From Psychrobacter sp. UBA3480 (GTDB lineage: Bacteria; Pseudomonadota; Gammaproteobacteria; Pseudomonadales; Moraxellaceae), in assembly GCF_002377945.1 (NCBI RefSeq), contig NZ_DFQV01000020.1:362930-426929 (forward strand): a stretch of 64,000 bases of DNA. Direction: 5' to 3'. This document shows positions 18,485 to 28,397 of the stretch, piece after piece; the first letter of the stretch is position 1; each line of letters starts with the position of its first letter. A program made the translations under genes and the position numbers. The notes below the pieces were generated by a model that saw only the letters and a list, made by a program, of their open reading frames with translations, was not told where the DNA came from and ran no database searches.

Positions 18485-19426
18485 ATGGCAGGTGCCAGTT
18501 TATTAACCTTACTCGATGACATCAGCGTCTTAATGGATGATGTGAGCGTCATGACCAAAGTTGCCGCCAAAAAAACCGCGGGTTTAGTTGGTGATGATTT
18601 AGCACTCAATGCCGAGCAGGTCACAGGGGTTAAGCCAAATCGTGAGCTCCCCGTCATTTGGGCAGTTGCCAAAGGCTCTGCCGTGAACAAAGTGATTTTA
18701 GTACCAGCGGCGCTATTGATCAGTTATTTTATACCGTGGTTGATTACTCCGCTATTGATGATCGGAGGGTTATACCTGAGTTATGAAGGGGCTGAGAAGG
18801 TCATTCACAAGTTTTGGCCGAAGTTGTTGCCTCATGATGAAGAGCAAAATGCTCGTTTAAAAGCCAACGCAGATGAGTCGGTAGATTTGGTCGCGTTTGA
18901 AAAGGACAAAATCAAAGGTGCCATACGTACAGACTTTATCTTATCAGCTGAGATTATTGTTATCTCTTTAGGCGCAATTACAGCAGCTGGTGGCGATATT
19001 GTCCAAAAAGGCATCGTACTTTCGATAGTGGCTGCTGTCGTGACCGTCGGTATTTACGGCTTAGTTGCAGGCATCGTAAAGATTGATGATGCGGGTCTGC
19101 ATTTGATTGAAAACTCACAAGCAGGTGACAGTAAGCGCAAGTTTGGCGAGTTTATGCTTGCGGCTGCGCCAAAGCTTATGAAGTTTTTATCCATAGCAGG
19201 CACGATTGCGATGTTCTTGGTGGGCGGTGGTATTATCGTTCACGGTATCGGCTTTTTGCATCACAGTGTAGAAGACATTGCCCATCTTACTGGGGTATTT
19301 GAAGGGTTAACCGCGTCATTGTTAAATGGATTAGTCGGACTGATTGTTGGCGCTATTGTAGTAGCTATTGTTACTACTATTGGCAAAATGCGTGGTAAAG
19401 ATGACACAGCGTCTTCTGCACACTAA
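18485..19426 (+). CDS. yedI: DUF808 (YedI-type) inner membrane protein
   Basis: A 313-residue polytopic membrane protein of the DUF808/YedI family, function unknown. The family N-terminus MAGASLLTLLDDISVLMDDVSVMTKVAAKKTAGLVGDDLALNAEQV is well conserved. It is followed by a long hydrophobic block (NKVILVPAALLISYFIPWLITPLLMIGGLYLSYEGAEK), a charged cytosolic loop, and further membrane segments with Gly-rich stretches to the C-terminus (about six to eight in all). AAGGAG precedes the ATG. It is a single gene ending in a terminator shared with rne. Confidence 0.92.
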   Translation: MAGASLLTLLDDISVLMDDVSVMTKVAAKKTAGLVGDDLALNAEQVTGVKPNRELPVIWAVAKGSAVNKVILVPAALLISYFIPWLITPLLMIGGLYLSYEGAEKVIHKFWPKLLPHDEEQNARLKANADESVDLVAFEKDKIKGAIRTDFILSAEIIVISLGAITAAGGDIVQKGIVLSIVAAVVTVGIYGLVAGIVKIDDAGLHLIENSQAGDSKRKFGEFMLAAAPKLMKFLSIAGTIAMFLVGGGIIVHGIGFLHHSVEDIAHLTGVFEGLTASLLNGLVGLIVGAIVVAIVTTIGKMRGKDDTASSAH

Positions 19427-19488
19427 GCTTATCTGCTTTCTATTGTCTCTCGTTTGAATTAGCAAGTAAGTTTGGCTGTATTAAAATA

Positions 19489-19526
19489 AAAAGCCCCAAA
19501 GCTACGAATAGCTTTGGGGCTTTTAC
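19489..19526. terminator. Bidirectional terminator between yedI and rne
   Basis: A 15-bp perfect GC-rich stem (19489-19503 with 19510-19524), 6-nt loop, with A-run and T-run on opposite sides. It serves both convergent genes. Confidence 0.92.
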
Positions 19527-19542
19527 ATTTGAGCTTATATGA

Positions 19543-22500
19543 CTAGCTGTCGCTGTCTACATCATCAGATGCGAGCTTTTCAGCCTGCGTCGGCTTCTTA
19601 TGCTCCGTCTTAGGCTTACGACTGCGCGCCTTTGGTACTTTTGGCGTAGTTAGATTAAACATACCAGTCTGTGGTAGTAATTGCTCAGCCACATTTTCGA
19701 TCATGTTTTTATAGCTGGCTATAGTCGTCTTAGACTTAGCTGCCTGACTGTCTTCTTTGCTAGCTTCTTTAGTAGATTCTTCTACTGCCGAGTCAGTCGT
19801 CTGCTCAGTCTCTGCAGCTATGTTTTCTGCAGCATCTTCTACCTCATTGACAGTTTGCTCTGTAGAGGTTTCGACTTCTGCATCCTTAGCTTCTGACTGA
19901 GCACGCTCGACTTCTAGCAATTGCTCACTATCAACACTGATATCATCAGTTTGAGCTTGATTGGCGAGGGCAGTTGCTTCAACGTCATGCGCATTGAATT
20001 CGCTATCGGCTTGCTCAGTGATAGCTGGTTCCGCGTCACTTACTTGTTCAGCAGGTACGCTCAATACAGCAGATTCCTGATAATCAGGGTGTTGTCCGCG
20101 TGGATCGTTGCTAGCACGCTTAGTGATAGCACGTGGCTCAACGTCTGTCTTACCTTGTGCTGCTGCGAATTGACTAACGGCTTGAGTCATCGCTTCAAAG
20201 CGTGCAAGGTAGTCGGTAGCCAATGGTTGATAGCCATAGTTGCTAAAGTCAAAGCTCTTGCTAGCAGCATCAGAGCTATTATCAGTACTCTGAGATTGCT
20301 CATTATGCAACGCAATAGTCGCAATAAAGCAGTTGATAATGCCTTCTTCTGCTAAGCGCGTTTGAGCCTCTGGTAGCGTGGCACGAATAAACTCACCAAC
20401 CGTACCACGTATTGCTGGCACATTAGTGGCAGCTGGCTTGTCCGCTTGAGCGGCTTGCTGAGCGAGTACTACACGAGGATCGTTACTCGCTTGACCAAAT
20501 TTCTCAGCAGTCACGTAACGTGCGCCAAATAGTGCTTCATGGGTTAGCTCAAGTGCTGAGTTACTTACATTACTTGTGCTTGCACTATTACTATCAGCCT
20601 GAGTATTTTGAGCTTCATCACTCTTACTCATATTTTCAGCAGTCCTGGTTTCCTGCTGTTTTGGAGTCTGAGTTTCTTTAGTTTCTTCTACGTCAGTAGT
20701 TACCGACGTTGGAGCTTCCGCTTTACTTTCGGTGTTACTCGTAGAGGTCGATTGAGCTTCTACAACTACAGGTGCTTTTTTCTCTTCAGCAGCCTGCTCA
20801 TGCTTAGGTACATCGTTTTGTACCTTAGCTTGTTCGGTAGATGCACGCTTATCATCATTTACCTGATTAGCATTTGCTTCCACCGTACTTTTTTCGCTAT
20901 CGCTTTTCTTAACAGCATTCGAAGCACTGATGTTTTGCTTATCAGTGTTCTGCTCATTGCTACTGTGCTTATCAGTAGGTTTTTGAGCAGCTGTTTCGTT
21001 TGAACGCTCATCTTTTGCTACGTTATTTGTCGCGCTTCGCTGCTCACTAGGCTGAGTTTTTGCCTGTGTGGATTTGCTATCATCTAAAGATAGATGCACC
21101 ACTTCAGGCGCTTTTAGCTCAGTTGGCGCTTCATTGACCTGTAGCACGACCTCGTTAGGGTCTTGATTGCGACGTGCACTATGTTGATTTTTGCTATTGG
21201 CAGCATCGTGGTTTCTAGCGTTCTGCTGCTTGCTGTGCTTAACGCTGTCAGCCGTTAGTGTTTCACCGCGCTCTAGCTTACCGCGTGAGCCGCGTTGGCT
21301 ATGCGATTTACGCTTAGTACGAGTTTGCTCATCTGCTTTAGAGCTGTTTTCGTTATCAGCATCACTGCGCTCGCTTGCGTTACGATTGCTGTTCTGTTGA
21401 TTGCTATCTTGGCGGTTATTACGATTGCGATCGTTCGTGCGTCTGTTATCGTTCTGACGCTTGTCTTGCTGTCTTTGGTCTTGAGTATCAGACGATTTGT
21501 CATCAGCATTGTTTGAGCCAGAACTTTCTGAACTACTGTTTACGTTGCCAGTATTCTCGTCAGTTGTCTCTTTTCTTTGACGCGGTTTAGAAGATCTAGA
21601 CTTACGCGGCTTACGTCTTCTTCTGTCTTCATTGCTGCTGTCGTCAGCATCGCTGTCATTACGACGCGCCTGTTGACGGTTAGTGTTATTATCTGACTGT
21701 TGGCTGTCATTTTTCTGACTGTTACTTTGCTGAGTTGGCTGCTCACTAGTTGCAGCTGCACTATTCAATGCATTGCTATCAACTTGACCAAACGAGCCTA
21801 AGCTTTGCGCGCCCGTGTTTACTAGCGCTTCGATTGCTTCAGCGGCATCTCGGCTACTAACACTAGGTGTCGTAGTGGCTTGCGGTGCTTGAGCAAATAG
21901 GTTTGATAACCACGCAACGGCTTTTGGTTGAGCAGTAGCTTCGACACTCTGTGTCTGCGGCGCTACTGGAGCGGCAACACTAGCAGTTTTATTAGCTTGC
22001 GGTGCATGTGCAGGCGACACATCGTTGGTGTTTTTATGATTACGACGATCATTGCTATGATTTACCGTATCGTTCTGTGCTTGCGTGGCTGCATTCTGCT
22101 GTGTGTTTGAGCGGCTCTGCTTATCATCTGCAGTTTTACGAGGCTGGCGAGTAGGCTGCTGTTCAGGGCGCTCTTTTTCAGCAGTCTGCCAGTCAACGTT
22201 GTAGCCAAGGTCACTATGCTCTTGTTGCTGAGTATCAGTGATACGCTCATAGCTCGATGGTGCAAAGCCATCACGGTTGAAATGGAGCTTAAAGTTTGGT
22301 GATTCTAAATGCGCGTGTGGCAAAATAGTGATACGCGTGCCACTGTCTTGCTCAAGATAAACCAAGCTGTCGCGCTTTTCATTTAATAAGAATGCAGCGA
22401 TGTCTGTCGGGACCTCTGCTTGTACTTCACCTTGACGTTCTTTTAGAGCGATTTGCTCAATTTGACGCATGATAGATAGTGACAATGAGCGCAAGTCACG

Positions 22501-23727
22501 AATCATACCGTTGCCGTGACAACGTGGGCAGATATAGCCAGTTGACTCTTCTAAGGAAGGACGTAGACGCTGACGGCTCATTTCCATTAGACCAAATTTA
22601 GAGATATCGCCGAACTGAACGCGTGCACGGTCATATTTGGTCGCATCAATCAGACGTTTTTCTACTTCTTTTTGGTGCTTATTGTCATTCATGTCAATGA
22701 AATCAATAACGATCAAACCACCCATATCACGCAAACGAAGCTGACGAGCAATCTCATCGGCTGCTTCTAAGTTGGTATGGTAAGCGGTCTCAGCAACGTC
22801 TGAACCTTTGGTTGACTTAGCTGAGTTAATATCGATAGAGACCAGTGCTTCTGTTTGGTCAATAACGATTGAACCACCTGATGGCAGACGAACTTCGCGC
22901 TGATAAGCGGTTTCGATTTGCTTTTCGATATTAAAGCGCGAAAACATCGGCTCATAATCAGTATATTTGCGTAGCTTTTCAGCTTGTTTTGGCATTACCG
23001 CATCAATAAACCCAGCCGCTTCAATGTAAGCGTTTTCGTTATCAATCCAAATCTCAGCGATATCATCACGCAGATAATCACGAACAGCACGTGTGACAAC
23101 GCCCGCTTCTTGGTGAACTAAGCGCGGTGAAGGATATTTTTGGTTTTGTTCTTGAATGGCTTGCCAAATGTTGAGCAAGTGATTTAAATCGTGCTGTAAA
23201 TCTTCTTGAGTTTTACCAATACCAGCAGTACGAATGATGACACTCATGCCTTTTGGTAAATCAAGATTGCTTAGCATGCGTTTCATGTCTTCGCGCAGTT
23301 TGCCCGAGATTTGACGTGAGATACCACCACCGCGAGGGTTGTTTGGCATCAATACCAGATAACGACCGGCTAATGAGACATACGTTGATAGGGCAGCGCC
23401 TTTATTGCCGCGCTCTTCTTTTTCGACTTGGACGATTAGCTCGTCGCCTTCTTTGATCAGTTTTTTGATGTTTTCGTCACGTGGGTTGCCGCTTAGGTAT
23501 TCAGCAGAGATTTCACGAATTGGCAAAAAACCTTGACGCTGAGAACCATATTCGACAAATACTGCTTCGAGCGATGGCTCGACACGGGTCACATGACCTT
23601 TGTAAATGTTAGATTTTTTTTGCTCGCGAGTACGGTTTTCTAGGTCGAAATCGTACAGGTGGTTGCCTTTACATAAGGCGACACGAATCTCTTCGTTTTG
23701 CGTGGCGTTGATCAAAATGCGTTTCAT
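19543..23727 (-). CDS. rne: Ribonuclease E
   Basis: Endoribonuclease that starts mRNA decay and processes rRNA and tRNA, and scaffolds the degradosome. The N-terminal catalytic half (residues 1 to about 510) has the S1 domain (NIYKGHVTRVEPSLEAVFVEYG), the 5'-sensor/RNase H region, and the DNase I-like active site with D299 (VSIDINSA) and D342 (LIVIDFIDMND). The zinc link is C400-PRC403. The remaining 880 or so residues are disordered: Gln/Asn/Ser/Arg-rich (RNA binding, about 600-850), then acidic Glu/Ala/Thr-rich with short conserved islands, ending in a basic tail. At 1394 residues it is far longer than E. coli RNase E (1061). A long upstream region suggests leader-mediated autoregulation. 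Confidence 0.96.
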   Translation of the reverse strand: MKRILINATQNEEIRVALCKGNHLYDFDLENRTREQKKSNIYKGHVTRVEPSLEAVFVEYGSQRQGFLPIREISAEYLSGNPRDENIKKLIKEGDELIVQVEKEERGNKGAALSTYVSLAGRYLVLMPNNPRGGGISRQISGKLREDMKRMLSNLDLPKGMSVIIRTAGIGKTQEDLQHDLNHLLNIWQAIQEQNQKYPSPRLVHQEAGVVTRAVRDYLRDDIAEIWIDNENAYIEAAGFIDAVMPKQAEKLRKYTDYEPMFSRFNIEKQIETAYQREVRLPSGGSIVIDQTEALVSIDINSAKSTKGSDVAETAYHTNLEAADEIARQLRLRDMGGLIVIDFIDMNDNKHQKEVEKRLIDATKYDRARVQFGDISKFGLMEMSRQRLRPSLEESTGYICPRCHGNGMIRDLRSLSLSIMRQIEQIALKERQGEVQAEVPTDIAAFLLNEKRDSLVYLEQDSGTRITILPHAHLESPNFKLHFNRDGFAPSSYERITDTQQQEHSDLGYNVDWQTAEKERPEQQPTRQPRKTADDKQSRSNTQQNAATQAQNDTVNHSNDRRNHKNTNDVSPAHAPQANKTASVAAPVAPQTQSVEATAQPKAVAWLSNLFAQAPQATTTPSVSSRDAAEAIEALVNTGAQSLGSFGQVDSNALNSAAATSEQPTQQSNSQKNDSQQSDNNTNRQQARRNDSDADDSSNEDRRRRKPRKSRSSKPRQRKETTDENTGNVNSSSESSGSNNADDKSSDTQDQRQQDKRQNDNRRTNDRNRNNRQDSNQQNSNRNASERSDADNENSSKADEQTRTKRKSHSQRGSRGKLERGETLTADSVKHSKQQNARNHDAANSKNQHSARRNQDPNEVVLQVNEAPTELKAPEVVHLSLDDSKSTQAKTQPSEQRSATNNVAKDERSNETAAQKPTDKHSSNEQNTDKQNISASNAVKKSDSEKSTVEANANQVNDDKRASTEQAKVQNDVPKHEQAAEEKKAPVVVEAQSTSTSNTESKAEAPTSVTTDVEETKETQTPKQQETRTAENMSKSDEAQNTQADSNSASTSNVSNSALELTHEALFGARYVTAEKFGQASNDPRVVLAQQAAQADKPAATNVPAIRGTVGEFIRATLPEAQTRLAEEGIINCFIATIALHNEQSQSTDNSSDAASKSFDFSNYGYQPLATDYLARFEAMTQAVSQFAAAQGKTDVEPRAITKRASNDPRGQHPDYQESAVLSVPAEQVSDAEPAITEQADSEFNAHDVEATALANQAQTDDISVDSEQLLEVERAQSEAKDAEVETSTEQTVNEVEDAAENIAAETEQTTDSAVEESTKEASKEDSQAAKSKTTIASYKNMIENVAEQLLPQTGMFNLTTPKVPKARSRKPKTEHKKPTQAEKLASDDVDSDS

Positions 23728-24898
23728 ATTTGTATCCTATGAGTACGCATGACAACGATAAGACAGTCTTTAGGACATAGTGGCAAGTGTGGCTAATATT
23801 GTGATTAGCGTGTGTAGATGTTCATTAACGGTAGAACGTAAATCGTGGGTTTATAAAGCACAAGGGCTTTTTCAATGGCTTCTTTTTTACCTGAAATAAT
23901 GGCGGCGCTCACGTTAATATCAGTAATATAGGGTGTAAGGCTACGGTACTTATATTTTATCATCAGTAAACTTGGTACATATATGATTGGGTCAGCGAGT
24001 CAAAGCGCTCTTATTCTCAGTACGTTCTATTGGTAGTGATTTCAGCGCACGTTGTAAGCGTGGGCGAGGGTCAGTTACATCTCTAAAAAATACTGATATT
24101 AAAAAGGCATGGTGCTGTTGCCATTCATCCATCAAAGTCTAACAATAATATCGCGGTCATGATTACTACTATATAGTGGTGTCATTCAGCGGTTGTTTAT
24201 TCAGGTGAAGCAATTGGTTACTCTTTGTTTATCGTTCTTTGTATAACGTCAATAATATCTTGGGTGTCTCAAGGTTAGGTGTCGCAGCTTTTGTTATCAG
24301 CGGGGCGTACTTGGCAAACAGAGTAATGGACCAGCTTGTCAGCGTGGTATCGTATTTACATTGCTATCGTCATCTGTTTGACCACCAATACTTAGGCAGC
24401 TATCGATATACTTTTCGATCCTAACGCTAAACTACCCATACTTGCTCAACTATGCTGGCATAAAGAACCATCAGATAAATAGTCATTAAATAATGATTGA
24501 TTATCGAGTACGGTCGTTGTCATGCAATTAGTGAGTCAGTGTTGTGTTGTAATCGGTTAATAAGCTGATTTATTATCAGCGTTATTGACGCGATGGTATT
24601 GAGTGTCACTATTTATTTTATGGTACCGAATAACATTCAGTACAGTATTTTTAATTTGTAGGGCTATATTTGGTAAGTAATACCTCTAAATAAAAATGCG
24701 CCCTAAAATCAGATGAAACGTGTCAGGTCAGCAGGATAAATAGTGTCTACCTCTTTACTGGCAAGTAGTAGAAAACTAACAGGCAATAAAATGGTGGTCA
24801 ACTATTTGTAACAACAATGATTATTGCTGTCGCCTCTGCTTAATTGTCGCTCAACATGCTAAACTATAGCAAATCTTTGTGTAAATACCTAACTAAAA
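23728..24898. other. 1.17-kb divergent rne/rluC intergenic region
   Basis: The largest non-coding stretch of the window. On the minus strand it would carry the rne promoter and its 5' leader; in E. coli a leader of about 360 nt mediates rne autoregulation. A short stem-loop (GCTGAT/ATCAGC, 24563-24579) is visible near the rluC side. A 61-codon plus-strand frame at 24239-24424 has no ribosome site or family features. No tRNA or known riboswitch pattern was recognised. Confidence 0.5.
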
Positions 24899-25924
24899 AT
24901 GACAAACTCAAAAATGACTGACGACGCTACTACCCATGAAGCCCCTGCTATTTTTAATAGCAAAACACGCCCACAAAGCGCTGACGATGAGATTAGCAAC
25001 TTCGGCAAGGTGAACTACCTTGAAGTAACGCGCCATCAACACGACCAGCGCTTGGATAATTTTTTGTTAAACCGTTTAAAAGGTTTGCCAAAATCACATA
25101 TCTATAAAATGATTCGCTCAGATGAGATACGCGTCAATAATAAGCGCTGTAAAGCACACGATAGAGTGCAGCGTGAAGATGTGGTACGTATTGCCCCTGT
25201 AGAGTTAGCAACGCGCGAAAAACCAATTATTAGTACCGAATTTGCCAAAAGCTTACTGGCGCGCGTGGTCTATGAAGATGACGGTTTGCTAGTGCTGAAT
25301 AAGCCTTCTGGTATCGCTGTGCATGGCGGTAGCGGCTTGGACTTTGGGGTTATCGAAGCCATGCGTGAAGTGACAGGTAAAAAATACTTAGAGCTGATCC
25401 ATCGCATCGACAAAGACACATCAGGGCTACTGATGATTTCCAAAAAACGCTCAACGCTCAAAGTATTGCAGCAGCATTTGGTAGATAAGACCATTCAAAA
25501 GCACTATCTATGTCTTGCCAAAGGTCAACCTGCGCTTAATGAGCAGCGTATCAATGCGCCATTGCTACGTTACACGCTTGCAAGTGGTGAGCGCCGAGTG
25601 AAAGTAGATAGCCAAGACCCACAAGCGAAAGAAAGCCAGACTGATATTATTATTCATGATCGCTTTATGATTAATAGTCAGCCAGTCAGCTTAATTGAAG
25701 CCAAGCCATTGACGGGTCGCACTCATCAAATCCGTGTGCATTTAGCGCATATCGGTCATGCCATCTTGGGTGATGACAAATACAACGTCCATGATAAATC
25801 AGGCGTCCATCGTCTGTGTTTACATGCATGGCGCTTAGACATTCCAGGCTACAAGACCATTACTGCGCCATTGCCAGACGATATGGCAGATTGGCTACCA
25901 GAAACAACGAAATTGCCTGAATAG
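24899..25924 (+). CDS. rluC: 23S rRNA pseudouridine synthase RluC
   Basis: Isomerises three uridines of 23S rRNA (955, 2504 and 2580 in E. coli numbering). The N-terminal S4 domain begins RLDNFLLNRLKGLPKSHIYKMIRSDEIRVN. The catalytic motif is HRIDKDTSGLLMISK, with the conserved Asp. Other RluA-family signatures are VLNKPSGIAVHGG and LTGRTHQIRVHLAHIGHAILGDDKY. The protein is 341 residues, slightly longer than E. coli RluC (319) through an N-terminal extension (residues 1-35). ATG 24911 is an alternative start. Divergent from rne and followed by a HAD phosphatase gene, an order conserved in gammaproteobacteria. Confidence 0.95.
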   Translation: MTNSKMTDDATTHEAPAIFNSKTRPQSADDEISNFGKVNYLEVTRHQHDQRLDNFLLNRLKGLPKSHIYKMIRSDEIRVNNKRCKAHDRVQREDVVRIAPVELATREKPIISTEFAKSLLARVVYEDDGLLVLNKPSGIAVHGGSGLDFGVIEAMREVTGKKYLELIHRIDKDTSGLLMISKKRSTLKVLQQHLVDKTIQKHYLCLAKGQPALNEQRINAPLLRYTLASGERRVKVDSQDPQAKESQTDIIIHDRFMINSQPVSLIEAKPLTGRTHQIRVHLAHIGHAILGDDKYNVHDKSGVHRLCLHAWRLDIPGYKTITAPLPDDMADWLPETTKLPE

Positions 25925-25968
25925 TTTTTTAAATAAACTCTTAAGCCAAACTATTTTTGTACTTTCCT

Positions 25969-26018
25969 AAACGTCACGATATCTTATTTTTACGAATAAG
26001 CCACCGTGACGTTTTAGT
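25969..26018 (+). terminator. Stem-loop between rluC and the HAD gene
   Basis: A 10-bp perfect stem (25969-25978 with 26005-26014) with a 26-nt loop and a short T tail. It could end or attenuate transcription from rluC. The loop is long, so it may be weak. Confidence 0.6.
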
Positions 26019-26056
26019 ATCTGCTATTTATTACTTTTATTTATCAAGGTAAACCC

Positions 26057-26764
26057 ATGACCAAACCAGCTACAATTTCAGAAAGCATCATAAATACTCA
26101 ACCATCAGCAGAACATCGGTTGTCTGATAAGAAGTTGATTATTTTTGATTGGGACGGCACCCTAATGGATTCAATCGGCCTGATTGTTGATTCTATGCAT
26201 GTGGCTGGGGAAACACACGGGTTTGAGACGACTGATAAAGCCGTAAAAAATATTATTGGTCTGAGCTTAATGAATGGCATTAAGATTTTATATCCGCAGG
26301 CAAACGATACGCAGTTGCGTGAGATTCAGCAAACCTATGCAGAATACTATGTTGCTAATAGTCACAGTACGCCGCTCTTTGAACCAATAGAGGGTATGTT
26401 GCAAGTTTTGCAACAGCAAAGCAAAACGCTCGCCGTAGCAACGGGTAAAAAAAGAAAAGGGCTAGATCGTGTATTAGATGCCTCAGATAGCCATGATTAC
26501 TTTGCGATTACGCGTTGTGCTGATGAGTCAGGCTCAAAACCTGATCCGCAGATGTTGACCGATATCTTGGATTATACGCAGCAGCAGGTTTCTGATGCTG
26601 TGTTTATCGGCGACAGTATCTATGACATTCAAATGGCAACAGCATTGGGTATGACCAGTATAGCGGTGAACTATGGTACGGCAACGAGTGCAGAGCTTGC
26701 GGAGCAAAATCCAACCTACCAAGTTGATACTCCACAAGCGCTAGTGGATTTGCTATGCGGGTAG
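26057..26764 (+). CDS. HAD-superfamily phosphatase, Gph-like
   Basis: A 235-residue soluble hydrolase of HAD subfamily IA. Motif I is IIFDWDGTLMDS (nucleophile and general-acid Asp), motif II lies near AVATGKKRKGLDRVL, and motif IV is DAVFIGDSIYDIQMATALGM. The cap is helical. Substrate is unknown; phosphoglycolate or a similar small phosphate ester is typical. AAGG precedes the ATG. It follows rluC by 132 bp, an arrangement kept in many gammaproteobacteria where the gene is annotated as a phosphoglycolate phosphatase-like HAD protein. Confidence 0.9.
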   Translation: MTKPATISESIINTQPSAEHRLSDKKLIIFDWDGTLMDSIGLIVDSMHVAGETHGFETTDKAVKNIIGLSLMNGIKILYPQANDTQLREIQQTYAEYYVANSHSTPLFEPIEGMLQVLQQQSKTLAVATGKKRKGLDRVLDASDSHDYFAITRCADESGSKPDPQMLTDILDYTQQQVSDAVFIGDSIYDIQMATALGMTSIAVNYGTATSAELAEQNPTYQVDTPQALVDLLCG

Positions 26765-26833
26765 AGCTACTTTTATAATTCTTATTATTTTAATATCACA
26801 CCGATAATAGTAATGAGTGAATAAACAGACAAT

Positions 26834-26869
26834 AAAAAGGGTTTATCGTAATAGCGATAAACCCTTTTT
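26834..26869. terminator. Bidirectional terminator between HAD gene and engB
   Basis: A 15-bp perfect stem (26834-26848 with 26855-26869), 6-nt loop, A-rich left and T-rich right edges. Confidence 0.92.
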
Positions 26870-26886
26870 ATTAAAGACAACGATAT

Positions 26887-27657
26887 TTATTTGTTTTCTT
26901 TATCAACGCTCTCTTTTTCACCGCTTTCTTTTTCAATAGCGTCTTCTAACTCAGCGCCTTCTAGCAACGCAAAAGAAGATTCGATAATTTTATCTGCATC
27001 AAGCTGATACTCATACCAGTTGCCCATTATTCCAGCCAACTCATCGAGACCTTCTTTTCTGAGAGCCGAAAACAACTGAATGGTACAGTTTAAGCCCAGT
27101 TTTTTCAGGCGTTTACGAGTCTCAAGGAGGGCGTTTTTAGAAGCACCGTACTTCAGTTTATCTGCTTTGGTCAGCAGAATATGTACTGGTAGCTCACCAT
27201 CGTTTGCCCAGTGTAACATTTGCTCATCAAAAAACTTAAGCGGATGACGAATATCTGTCATCAATACCAGACCTGCAAGGCTTGAGCGTGACACCAAGTA
27301 TTCTTCTAGTTCAACCTGCCATTCTTTTTTCATCTCTAGCGGAACAGCTGCGTAGCCGTAACCAGGCAAATCAACCAAACGTCTGTCAGTATCACCGATA
27401 CTAAAAAAGTTAATCATCTGCGTGCGTCCAGGTGTCTTAGACGAGCGAGCCAATTGACGCTGATTGGTTAAGGCGTTGATGGCTGATGATTTGCCAGCGT
27501 TTGAGCGACCTGCAAAAGCGACTTCCAATCCCATATCAGGCGGACAGAGACGAAAGGTAGGTGCTGACATCATAAACTCAGTTTGCTGAATTTTTTGACG
27601 AGATTTGGTATTGAACAAGGCATGTTCAGCGGCGACATCGTTAAACGGGGTACTCAT
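26887..27657 (-). CDS. engB: Ribosome biogenesis GTPase EngB (YihA/YsxC)
   Basis: A TRAFAC-class GTPase needed for 50S subunit assembly. G1 is GRSNAGKSSAINAL (residues 50-63), G2 is near KTPGRTQMINF, G3 is LVDLPGYGYA and G4 is LTKADKL. Length is 256 residues, longer than E. coli YihA (210) because of an acidic/Lys-Glu C-terminal tail. The start (MSTPFNDVAAEHALF) is preceded by a weak GAG site. Divergent from the cytochrome genes; engB beside cytochrome c4 is also seen in pseudomonads. Confidence 0.95.
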   Translation of the reverse strand: MSTPFNDVAAEHALFNTKSRQKIQQTEFMMSAPTFRLCPPDMGLEVAFAGRSNAGKSSAINALTNQRQLARSSKTPGRTQMINFFSIGDTDRRLVDLPGYGYAAVPLEMKKEWQVELEEYLVSRSSLAGLVLMTDIRHPLKFFDEQMLHWANDGELPVHILLTKADKLKYGASKNALLETRKRLKKLGLNCTIQLFSALRKEGLDELAGIMGNWYEYQLDADKIIESSFALLEGAELEDAIEKESGEKESVDKENK

Positions 27658-28061
27658 AAATGGCTCATTAATCTTAAAAAATTGGATGCGATTATAAAAT
27701 TTTAGTCACCTGATGATTCAGGTCATCGGTGCGGTCAAGTAATTGGTCAAGAAATAGGTAAATCAAGGTAAAAGGCTGTTCTTTATCAATACAGTTATGT
27801 GCAAATCATAAAAGTAGCTATTTAATATTACTGGCTATTCTATACTATTCCGTGTCTTACTTATTGAAATAACTGCGATTAGCATCATATAAATAGTAGG
27901 ATAACATTAAAGTTGGCCTGTCATTAAGACAAGTTCTCAGCTTTAAAAAAGCCATATCCAAATTACCTATGTTTATATGACATATATTGTTACAATGTTT
28001 AACGAGAGACGTTTAATAGAACGATTGATGAGACACGTGAAATATCACGAGGAGGTGCTCT
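27658..28061. other. Divergent engB/cytochrome c5 intergenic region
   Basis: 404 bp, AT-rich, holding the promoters of both divergent genes and, at its right end, a strong GAGGAGGTG ribosome site for the cytochrome. No ORF or structured element recognised. Confidence 0.4.
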
Positions 28062-28397
28062 ATGTTTTCAATCAGTAAACTTCTTAGCACGAGTTATCGC
28101 GCTATAACGGCTAGCAGTGCTGCAATATTATTAAGTGGCATTATGATTAGCAGCGCAGGTGCGGCGGATATCGCCACTACCTATAATAACTCATGTGCAG
28201 CCTGTCACGATAGTGGGGCGCTAAATGCCATTAAAAAAGGTGATAGTGCCAAATGGCAACAGCTGATTAAACAAAAAAGTATGCCGACGCTTATCAAGTC
28301 CGTCAAAGGTGGTATGCCACAGATGCCAGCAGGTGGTCTTTGCGACAAATGTAGTGATGACGATTATCGTAAACTTATCGAATATATGAGCAAATAA
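28062..28397 (+). CDS. Cytochrome c5-type monohaem cytochrome c
   Basis: A periplasmic c-type cytochrome of 111 residues. A signal peptide (to about SAGA-AD, residues 1-35) is followed by haem site CAACH (C45, C48, H49). Axial Met is probably M85 or M88 in GGMPQMPAGG. An extra pair CDKC (C94, C97) just before the last helix matches the disulfide of cytochrome c5. It would shuttle electrons to a terminal oxidase. Maturation needs the Ccm system, not in this window. The ribosome site GAGGAGGTG is unusually strong. It is followed by cytochrome c4 after 318 bp, so they may be separate transcripts. Confidence 0.9.
   Translation: MFSISKLLSTSYRAITASSAAILLSGIMISSAGAADIATTYNNSCAACHDSGALNAIKKGDSAKWQQLIKQKSMPTLIKSVKGGMPQMPAGGLCDKCSDDDYRKLIEYMSK

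Noticed and set aside
20608..21003. 131-codon plus-strand frame in the rne tail region
   Set aside because: Antisense shadow of the low-complexity tail; the Ser/Phe-rich composition is what antisense Gln/Asn/Lys-rich coding gives.
24239..24424. 61-codon frame in the rne/rluC gap
   Set aside because: No ribosome site, no family features; compatible with chance in 1.2 kb.
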